Assembly: GCA_030528385.1 (NCBI GenBank)
Contig: JAUMYZ010000007.1
Span: 1 to 64,000 of the forward strand
Direction: 5' to 3'
Origin: Moraxella sp.
GTDB lineage: Bacteria; Pseudomonadota; Gammaproteobacteria; Pseudomonadales; Moraxellaceae
DNA length: 64,000 nucleotides
A program made the position numbers and the translations under genes. Position 1 is the first letter of the stretch. Every line of letters starts with the position of its first letter. Below, one piece after another: positions 1 through 10,000 of the stretch. The notes beneath the pieces were generated by a model. The model searched no databases, was not told where the DNA came from, and saw nothing but the letters and a program-made list of their open reading frames with translations.

Positions 1-23
1 TCCAGTGGCTGAATGAGTTGGGT

Positions 24-51
24 ATTATACAGGAGATTTTTTGGTTGTAAA
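24..51 (-). promoter_or_regulatory. Sigma-70 promoter reading out of the left edge
   Basis: On the minus strand a TTTACA -35 element (46-51) and a perfect TATAAT -10 element (24-29) are separated by 16 bp. It would drive a minus-strand gene lying beyond the left end of the window. It lies downstream of the terminator of the adhesin operon, so it probably starts a new transcription unit. Confidence 0.55.
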
Positions 52-101
52 GGGGGTGGTAAGTTATTTTTTAAAATAGTTTATAATTTATTGATTTTAA
101 T

Positions 102-134
102 AAAAAAAACGATAAGATTGCTCTTATCGTTTTT
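102..134 (-). terminator. Rho-independent terminator of the adhesin/TpgA unit
   Basis: A perfect inverted repeat (ACGATAAG, loop of 6, CTTATCGT; core arms 111-116 and 123-128) is flanked by A and T runs on both sides. Read on the minus strand it is a stem followed by a U run, 15 bp after the stop codon of the OmpA-like lipoprotein gene. The flanking runs could also let it work in the other direction. Confidence 0.8.
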
Positions 135-149
135 GGGTTGATTGCCCAG

Positions 150-998
150 TTAGTTAAAATAACTAACCATAATCTCAACACGGCGGTTGGGTTGTAAGCA
201 ATCAATCAATGCACTGCGTGGCTGATTGTCTGCACACTGCTTGACAGGGTTGGACTCACCACCACCTGTGGCAATGATACTGCTGGCATTGACGCCTTTG
301 GAAATAAGATAACCACGCACAGTTTGAGCGCGCAATAGTGATAAATTCATGTTATACATGTCATCACCCAAACGGTCAGTATAACCTGTTACCACGATTT
401 GACCGACATTGTCGCCATAGGCTTGGATTTTTTGGGCGATGTCATCTAGGTCTTTGCGACCTTCTGATTTCATATGGTGCAGTTGCCATTTGTCAAAATC
501 AAATAACGCGTCAGCGCCCAACTCAAAACGCTGTTTTTGTGGGGCAACCACAGGCGCAATCAAAGTTGGCGGCGCACTTGTGGGCGCTTTGAGTTCATTG
601 GCACAATCTGCTGGCAACCAATAAAATTCTTGACCCTTATACTCTTTATCAAAAATGACTTTGTACTGGCAAATTTTTACCGAGTCGTCCGCTTGATAAA
701 ATTTCATAATATAATCCCATTCGCGTGCCTTATGGGCTTCGCTAAAATGGGGGCGACCAATCAGCTGATAGAGCTCATCTTTGGCAATGCCTGCACGGAT
801 TTTAGACAGATTTTCTTTGTTAGGAAATTGTCCGTCCTTTTGCCATGCTTTGTCCAGTTCTGGAAATACCACGTCTTCGGCAGCTTCAATGCGCCCATCA
901 CCAGTGATGTTATTGCTAAGATGTTTGGTGCCCAAGCAACCCGTCATCAATGCACTTGCCAATACCGCCAGTAAAGTAAGTTGATAGCTGTGTTTCAT
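150..998 (-). CDS. tpgA: TpgA-like BamE/OmpA lipoprotein, partner of the adhesin
   Basis: This 282-residue lipoprotein probably anchors the neighbouring trimeric adhesin to peptidoglycan. The N-terminus is a lipoprotein signal with lipobox LMTGC (Cys21). A SmpA/OmlA (BamE)-like segment follows at about residues 65-100 (GRPHFSEAHKAREWDY), and then a C-terminal OmpA-like peptidoglycan-binding domain (about 160-282: GYTDRLGDD, RAQTVRGYL, NRRVEI). The start at 998 was chosen over an in-frame start 33 bp upstream because it has an AGGA Shine-Dalgarno sequence and begins the signal peptide. The gene lies 56 bp downstream of the adhesin stop, on the same strand, and ends at a strong terminator. This domain order and position match TpgA, described next to AtaA in Acinetobacter sp. 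Tol 5. The partner role here is inferred from architecture and context. Confidence 0.85.
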   Translation of the reverse strand: MKHSYQLTLLAVLASALMTGCLGTKHLSNNITGDGRIEAAEDVVFPELDKAWQKDGQFPNKENLSKIRAGIAKDELYQLIGRPHFSEAHKAREWDYIMKFYQADDSVKICQYKVIFDKEYKGQEFYWLPADCANELKAPTSAPPTLIAPVVAPQKQRFELGADALFDFDKWQLHHMKSEGRKDLDDIAQKIQAYGDNVGQIVVTGYTDRLGDDMYNMNLSLLRAQTVRGYLISKGVNASSIIATGGGESNPVKQCADNQPRSALIDCLQPNRRVEIMVSYFN

Positions 999-1054
999 AA
1001 AATATCCTAATTGGTGTATGGTGAATGCCACCGAAGTGGCATTGTGTTGCTTAA

Positions 1055-4000
1055 TTAAAAGTGAAAGCCTGCACCGATGGATGCACCTGCGTTGCCTTTG
1101 GTGTCAGCAGAGCCGCTCATTTTTAGTACCCAGCGACCATTGTCAGACAATTTGGACAAGCCAACCGCCACAGCACCTTCGCCATTGTACGTTGCCAAGC
1201 CACCAGTCAGCATGGATTTGCCAGGAATGTAGGCTTGTGGCAAAGAAGCCATCGCCATCGCTGACGACACACCCGCATTGGCTTTGTCTTCCACATCACC
1301 AATGCGTTGATTGAGCTGGTTGCCCATATTGACCACATGATTTGACACATTGTTAATCACTTGGTGGGTGTCATACAGCTGACTGCCATTGATGGCATCT
1401 GTTGATGAAGGCGATACCACACCTGCTGCCACGTTTTGGATTTGGCGAGTTTGACCACCTTCACTGCCAACACTGACCACACCAACAGGAGCGGTATCAC
1501 CCACCACGCCCGCCACATTAGCATCGTTTGCACCAGCATAGGTATAATTGCCGCCTTGGGCTATGGTATGCACGCCTGTTGATGATGATTTATCACCCAA
1601 GAACACAGAATTATCAACAGTTTGGCTAACATCATTACCCAACACAAAAGTGCTGTTTGTGGCAACAGTATTATTATTGCCCACACTGTAACTGTTTGAA
1701 CCATTGATGATGCTTGGGTCGCCGATTGCACCTGAGTTCTCACCTCTGACAATATTGCCTGTACCGATAGCAATGGCATTTTTTGCCAACGCTTGTGAAC
1801 CTTTACCAAAGGCAAGAGCATTTTCACCTTCTGCATTGGCACGGAAGCCCACTGCTGTTGCATACGCACCAGAAGCGTTAGAATCCTCAGTATTATTATC
1901 TTTGGCACCTGCTGGCTTGTTGGTACCATCGTTGGTGTGGAAGTACTTAATACCACCTTCGTTCATGTTTTTGATGGCAGAGATGATGGTATTGTCAGTC
2001 GTACCTTCTTGTCCAGAAACGTCATAGGTTTTAAGTGCCAACTTGCCATTGGCAGTCAGCTCACCATCATCATCAACATAATTACCACCCAGCACGTTGT
2101 TGGTGATATTGGTAACGTTGCTCTGTACGGTCGCCAAATCACCAACCGTTGCGGCGTTGCTGCGCTCAGCGGCATTAGGGTCGGTTTTGATGTCATCAAG
2201 CGTTTTGCCATTTAGTCCACTGGCCAGACCTGTGATTTGTTTGTCTCCCATGTTAATGCCAGTATTATTGACAGTTACGCCACCAATCTCTGCAGAATTC
2301 ACCAAAATGGTGTCATTTAAAGCAACTTGCACGCCAGCAGCAGTTGCAGTTGTGGTGATGTTTTTGTCGCCTGTGATGGCAACGGCATCGCCAAGTTTTT
2401 TCACGCCAGTTGTGCCGCTGTCGCCTGTAAAGGTCAAACCCTTATTGTCCACAGCATTCTTGGCAGCAATGCCTTGGGCGATGTTGTTTTTGGTTGCTTG
2501 GTTAAGCGCCACTTCATAATTTGGTGCTTCTGTCGTGCCTTTGTTGATGACAGCAACGCCATCGCCTTGAGTAACTTTGGTTTTTATCTCGGCTTTGGCT
2601 TCAACGGCTTTTAGCTGGCTGACATTGACCGCGTCGGTATCGGCTACGCCTTTGGCTACACCGATGATTTTGTTGCCGCCATTGTTCAACCCATTGGCGG
2701 TTACACTCACAACGTTATTTGGATTGGTCGCTGTTGGCGATTTGATGGTCAAGCCAGTACCATTGACAACACTGTTACCCATCGCCACGCTGCCATTTTG
2801 TCCAAGATTAACCGCTTCTGCCAATTGAACGTTTAATTCGCCAGTGGTTGGATTTGCCACCACGCCAATATTGTTCTTGGTCAGATTGCCAGTTGCGCCG
2901 CCCTTGACCGTGATGTTTTCACCAAGTTTGCGCGCAACTTTTTTACCATTATCATCAATAAAGGTCAAGGGTTTTGCCACTTCGCTGTTCAGTGCCTGCA
3001 CCGCATCACCGACATTGTTATAGACATTGCCAGTAACTGTATAGTTTGGTTGCCAGATTGTGCCATCGGCATTGATGGTTGCGCCACCACCCAAAGCAGC
3101 CACTGTACCTTTTAGCTGGCTAACATTGACCGCGTCAGTGTCTTTAACGCCTGCTTTGATATTGCCCACAGTGGTTGGCAGTGTGGTTTGTGGGTCTACT
3201 GGGTTAAGGGCAGCGATGGTGATGTCCTTGCCCGTATAGGTGGTGCCATCTTTGGCTTTTTTGAAAGCAACTTCATTTTTGCCATTAACCACTTTGACTT
3301 CACGAATAAGCTGTTCGCCCGCTTCATTGATATAAGAAAATGGGGAATTGGCTTGAACCAAAGATTGGTTTTGTACAGTAACGTTGCCCAGTGCTTTGCT
3401 TAATTGGTCAACATTAACCGCGTCTGTGGCATTCTCACCATTGGCAACGCCTGTGATTTTTTGGTTGCCTGCATTGATACCAGTCTTGGCAATGCTTGGG
3501 CTGTTGGCAACCGTCGCACCAGCACTGTCCACAAATCTTAGTCCAGCATTGTCAATCTTGGTGCCACCTGTGGTTAGGCTGTCAAACTTGGCGTTTTTTG
3601 CCAGCTCAATGTTGATGTTGCCATCGGCGGTGGTGCGGGTGATGACGTTTTCGCCCGATGTCGCGGTAGCGTTATCAGTAATACCGCCTTTAATGCCTAC
3701 CGTTTCGCCCAAGCTGCGCTTGATGGCAGCATTGGCAGTTTTGCTTTGGTCATTGGCAGCAAAACTTAGCCCCTTATTGGCAACATCGGCAACGGCATTG
3801 TTCAAATCACCAGCATTGACAGCCTTATAAGCGTTTTCAGGCTTGGTGTAATCGCCTGCACTGGCGACGTTGTTCAGTGCTGTGCCACCAGCCATGGTAA
3901 ATTTATCATCATTACCTTTCAGGGCTGGCGTGGCTGGGGTGCCTGCCAAGGTAATACTGTCTTTGTTTGGCTGACCTGCTTGATCTTTGTCGTATTTGAC

Positions 4001-7000
4001 GGCAAAATCATCAACCACCTTTAATTGCTCTTCGCTGGCGGCACGCCCTGCTTTGGCAAAGTCAGCGGCAGACAAGTCTTTGTTGGTCAAACCTGTAATA
4101 CTGCCCTTTTCACCATCAATTTTCACAGGATTGTTGGCAGTGCCAGTCGCATTGGTAGGAGCACCCACAGTAACCACATCAGCCAAACCCACTTTGACAT
4201 CGCCATTGTCGTTGCTGACTTTGACGTTGTCATCGCCTTTGATGTTGAGTTCGTTGCTGTCTTTGGTCAGCTCTTTAACGTCTGCACCATTGGCTTTGAC
4301 TTTGATGGTTTGTAAGGCGCTGTTGGCTTTGGTCAGGCTGTCTTTACTGTCTTGGTTAAGCGCCACTTCATAATTTGGTGCTTCTGCCGTGCCTTTGTTG
4401 ATGACAGCAACGCCATCGCCTTGAGTAACTTTGGTTTTTATCTCGGCTTTGGCTTCAACGGCTTTTAGCTGGCTGACATTGACCGCGTCAGTGTCTTTAA
4501 CGCCTGCTTTGATATTGCCTACAGTGGTTGGCAGTGTGGTTTGTGGGGCTTTGGGATTTAAGGCAACAATACTGATGTCATCGCCTGTATACACCGAACC
4601 ATCTTTCGCCTTTTCAAAAGTAACAACCGATTTTCCATTTACAACCGCAACTTTGCGAATGAGCTGTTCGCCCGCTTCATTGACATAAGAAAATGGAGAA
4701 TTGGCTTGAACCAAAGATTGGTTTTGTACAGTAACGTTGCCCAGTGCTTTGCTTAATTGGTCAACATTAACCGCGTCTGTGGCATTCTCACCATTGGCAA
4801 CGCCTGTGATTTTTTGGTTGCCTGCATCCAACCCTTTGGCAGAGACTTTGCCTGCAAATACTGGTGCATCAGCAATTTGCACATCAATTTTACCGTCTTT
4901 GGCAAGCGTACGAATATTGGCATTGGACGACGTGATTGATGTGTCATTTAAGCCGCCTGATACCGTAACTTTGTCACCTAATTGACTGTTAAATTCGCCT
5001 GTATTGCCTGCAAAACTCAAGCCTTTGGCGATGTTGGCTGTATTGCTTGCAACTTCTTGTTTGACCTTAAATAATTGACCGCCATTTACAGCATCTTTAC
5101 TACCAGCAACAACTTCACCATCGGCAACATTGGTGATTTTGTTACCGCCATTGTTTAAGCCAGTCGCAGTTAGCTTCACGTCAGTTGTACCACCAGTGGC
5201 AGGGGCTTTGATGACAATGCCATCACTATTGACGGTGGTATTACCCGTTGCAACACTGTCTACAGCGATGTCTTTAGCAAGTTTGATGTCCAAAGCGCCA
5301 TCTTTGGCAACCACACCAATGTTGTTATCGCTTAACTTGCTTGTGTCTGCAACGCCGCCTTTAATGGTCGTTGTCTGACCCAGTTTACGGTCAAATGAAC
5401 CCGTATCAGCTGCAAAAGTTAATGGATTATTAACCGCTGTATTTAAAGCATTCAGTGCATCACCTACATTCTGTGCTTTAATAACAGCACCATCAGCTGG
5501 GTTGGTAATATTATAAGTTGGTGCATTGATTGTGCCATCAGCATTTATGCTTGCACCGCCACCCAAAGCGGTTGCCACCCCTTTTAGCTGGCTGACATTG
5601 ACCGCGTCGGTATCGGCTGTACCTTTGGCAACACCTGTGATTTTGTTGCCACCTGCATTGATACCAGTCTTGGCAATGCTTGGGCTGTTGGCAACCGTTG
5701 CACCCGCACCATCCACAAAGCTCAACCCAGCACTATCCAGTTTTGTGCCCGCTGCGACCACACTGTCAAACTTCACATCTTTTTTGGTGGTGATGGTGAT
5801 GTCATTTGCCTTACGAGTAACAACAATGTTATCACCATCCAAAAATTGAACGGTATCGCTGGCTTTCACTGCGGTGGCGGTATCGCCATTGGCTTGCAAT
5901 TTAAAGGTTTGGTTTTGCAATCCTGTGATGGCATTGGCATTGTTGGTTACATTTTGGTTGGTGGCAAACAGCTGGCTGCCATTCACCGCATCTTTTGAAG
6001 TAGCAGTGATTGCACCATCAGCAACATTGGCAACTTTCTTGTTATTGGCATTTAAACCAGTGCCAGAAATGTAGGTGTTGCCACCAACTTTAACGCCATC
6101 ATTACCAAGGATAACTTGGTTAGTTCCTTCACCTGCAGTAATAGTTTTAGAAGTCAATGAGTTTAAACCTGCAACATCTTGGTTTAAAGCCACTTTAACT
6201 TTGCCACCATCATTGCTAACGGTGATGTTATCACCTTGGGTGATGTCTAAGGTGTTGTTGTCTTTACCCAACGTTGTTACATCTGTACCATTGGCTTTTA
6301 CTTGAATGCTTTGCAATGCACTGTCTGCTTTGGCTAGGCTGTCTTTGGCGTCAGCGGTCAAATCAACAGCGATTTTATTGCCATCAACTTGTGTTATCAC
6401 TTTGCCATCATCAGCACCAACAATATCAAAGCGAGCTTTGTCTTTATCTACGGTAATGCCTTGGGCGGTGGCATTTTTATCTGTTCCAACGGTAAAGGCA
6501 GCCAATTTGCCATCGGTGGTTGTTTTTAAGTCTTTTAATTGACTGACATTGACCGCGTCGGTATCGGCTGTACCTTTGGCAACATTGGTGATTTTGTTGC
6601 CGCCATTATTTAGACCATTGGCTGTCAGTTTGACATCACTTGTACCACTGGTGGCGGGAGCTTTGATGGTAATACCTGCATTGTTGACTGTGGTGTCGCC
6701 TGACTTAACACCATCATTGTTTAACACCACTTGGTTGTCGCCTTCACCCACAGTAACACTGTCAAACTTGACGTCTTTTTTGGTGGCGATGGTAATTTTG
6801 CCATCAGCTTGGGTTAGTTTGATGTTGTTGTCTGCTTCAACAGTAACGCTATCGCCTGCCTTAATCAGCTCGTTGGTTGCATTGGCACCCAATTCGCCAT
6901 TGTTGGTTTTGGCGGTGGTCAAAGTAAAGCCTGCATTGTTGATGGCATTGGCGATATCGCCAGCGGTTGCCAGTTTGGATTTGTCAGTATCTGCCAAATC

Positions 7001-10000
7001 AACCACTTTATTGTTCGTTACAGTCAAAGGTGTGGTCGCTGTTTTGTCTTTTAACTGCTTGACAGTTACCGCGTCTTTGTCGTCCACGCCGTCAGCAAGA
7101 CCCGTGATACGACCTGCTGGACGGTTATTGGTTGGGTTGGCGGTGTCTGTTACTGCTGGGGCATTGATGACAATATCGCCAAATTTTGGGCTGTCTGCCA
7201 TGGTAATTTCTACTGCGCCATCTTTGACCGCAGTCTTGATGTTACCACCAGAGAATGTGCCATCAACAAAGGTGCGTGGGTCGCCAGCGTTCGCAGCAGC
7301 GTTACCACCAACAATCTTCCAAGTCTCGCCCAGTTTGCTGTTGCCTGTGCCATCATTGCCAGCAAAATTTAGCCCTTTGAGCTTTGGCACACCATTGTTG
7401 TCCAGTTTAACATCGCCATTTTGCTCGGTTTCATAAATGCCCGCATCGGCAAGCTGTTTGACATTGACCGCGTCAGTATTGGCAACGCCTGCCGCCACAT
7501 TTGCCAGCTTCACAGGCTGATTTGTCAAGCCAGTTGGCCCGTGCATAGAAGCAATGACGTTGGGTGGGTCTACCAAGTCGCCACCACCGTTTGGCTGGGT
7601 ACGGAAACTGCCATCGGCTTGTTTGTACAACTTATTGCCATTTTCATCGGTATAAACCACAGGGGTTAGGACATTGACCTTAAAGGTGGTTTTATCGCCG
7701 TCGGTTTCGCTGCTAACGCTTGTGCCATCACCATCGGCAAAGTTTACCGTGTCATAGGGCTTGACAAAGTCGGTGTCGTTGCCATTGGTTTGCACGTTCC
7801 AACCAGCATTTAACACATCACCCACAGTGGCGGCGTTGGTTTTTTTGCCGTCAAGGTCTGCTGGTTTGCTTTGTGCCTTGGTGGCGTTGCTTGGGTTGCC
7901 TTGTGTGGCACTGTTATAGGTGGTTGCTGGTAGGTTGCTTGCCACATTGCTGATGACATTACCACCGTTGTTTAAACCATCACTGGTCAAACTGACAGGT
8001 TGTTTGCCGCTCTTAGTAATGGTCAAGCCATCGTTATTGACCTTGCTATCACCTGCGGTCAAACTGCCATCAGCACCCAAATCAACATCTTTGGCAAGTT
8101 TGATGGTTAAACTTTTATCATTGACATTACCCACCACGCCAATGTTATTTTCAGACAATTTGGTTTGGTCGGCACCGCCCTTGACTTTGAGTTCTTCGTT
8201 AAGTTTACGCTCAACCTTTTCGCCAGCATTATCACCAACAAATTTAAGTGGGTTAGCAACTTCTTTATCTAATTTCTCTATCGCAGCACCAACGGTGTTA
8301 AAGGTGTTACCTGCCACCTTATAGCTGGGCTGAGTAATATTGCCACTACCATCAACAGCTGCACTACCACCTAGGGCTTTAACAACGTCTTTTAGCTGGC
8401 TAACATTGACAGCGTCTTCATCATCAGTACCTGCCGAAACATTACCAACTTTTACCGAAACAGAAGTTTGGCTCTTTTTCGGGTTAAGTGCAGTAATGGT
8501 AATATCATCATCTGATGTTGGTGTGTATTCAGTTCCATCACTAACCTTATAATACTTAACCGAATCATCTGAATCAATATCACGTTTTAACAAATCACCA
8601 TTTGAATTGATATAAGAAAATGGCGAATTAGACTCTACTTTGGTCAAACTTTGCACCTTGACATCATTTATGGCTTTTTCTAATTGTGCCACATTTACTG
8701 CATCGTTGGCACTGTCGCCTTGGGCGACATTGGTGATTTTTTGACCACTGGCATCAAAACCATGCCCCTTAACCACGCCAGTAAACACAGGTGCATCAGC
8801 AATCTGAATGTCAATCTTGCCATTATCGGCAACCGTACGGATATTGCTATTGGAAGCTGACTTGCCATCAGCCAGACCGCCAGAGATGGTAACCTTGTCG
8901 CCCAATTCACGCTTAAATTCACCTGTATTACCCGCAAAATTTAAACCTTTGGCAATGTTGGCGGTATTGGTATCAACTTTGGTGTTGGTGGTAAATAACT
9001 GACCGCCATTCACCGCGTTTGTACTGCCTTGGGCAATATTGCCATCAGCCACGCCAAGGATTTTATGACCGCCGTTATTTAGTCCCGTGCTGGTTAGGCT
9101 GACAGGATTATTACCACCTGTTGGCGTGATGGTGAGACCTGTGCCATTTAGCAGGGTTTGGTTGCCTGCATTGTCTTTGGTGGTAACTGTGCTAAATTCC
9201 ACATCGTCTTTGGTGGCAATGGTTACTTTGGCACCTGTCTGGGTTACTTTGATGTTTTTGTCGGCTTCAATGGTCAGCGTTTCGCCGTTTTGGACTTTGT
9301 CATCGTCATCTTTAGTTGTGCCAACCGTTTTGGCACCCAACTCGCCATTGGCAGTATTTGTGGTATTGACTATAAAGCCTGCTGCTTTTAACTGGGCGAC
9401 GTTTACCGCGTCGGTGTCTTGTGTGCCCGCAGCCACAGAAGTGATTTGGCGGGTTACGCCACCTGCAACATTACCCACAGATACGGCAGCTTTGGTAGAT
9501 TTCCATGTGTGATTATTTTTATCAGTTTGCGCATTCAATGGGTCAGCACCGATTTGGTTAATTCCAGTATCTGCGACACTGTCTGAACCTAGTGCCACAG
9601 AGTCGGTTTGCTTGGCAACTGCACTCACACCAACAGCCAACGATTTCCAGCCCTTAGCATCACTGTTTAAACCAATGGCGGTGGCTGATGATTTGGTGTT
9701 TGCCTTGGCACCATAACCAATGGCGATGGTACTGGCATAGTTGGCTTTGGCATTGGTACCAATGGCAATCGCATCAGTTGAGCGTTCTTGCACACCATTA
9801 GCACCAGCAGCAAGCGTATCCACATTGGCACCTGTGCCAATGGCGATGGCGTTATAAGGTTTGGCTTTATCATTGGTGGGAACTCCTTGATTGTTGGTTG
9901 TAACAACATCCAAACCTTTTGCAGACGCTCCTATGCCAATCGCCAACGCACCACTGGCATTGGTGTACGCACTATCACCAATAGCGATATTTGCTGTTTC

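Noticed and set aside
6549-7436. Long open frame (295 codons) on the plus strand inside the adhesin gene
   Set aside because: It is antisense to the autotransporter and arises from its repetitive, stop-poor codon pattern. It has no ribosome site and no recognisable fold; the many other plus-strand frames between 1 and 12.7 kb are the same.
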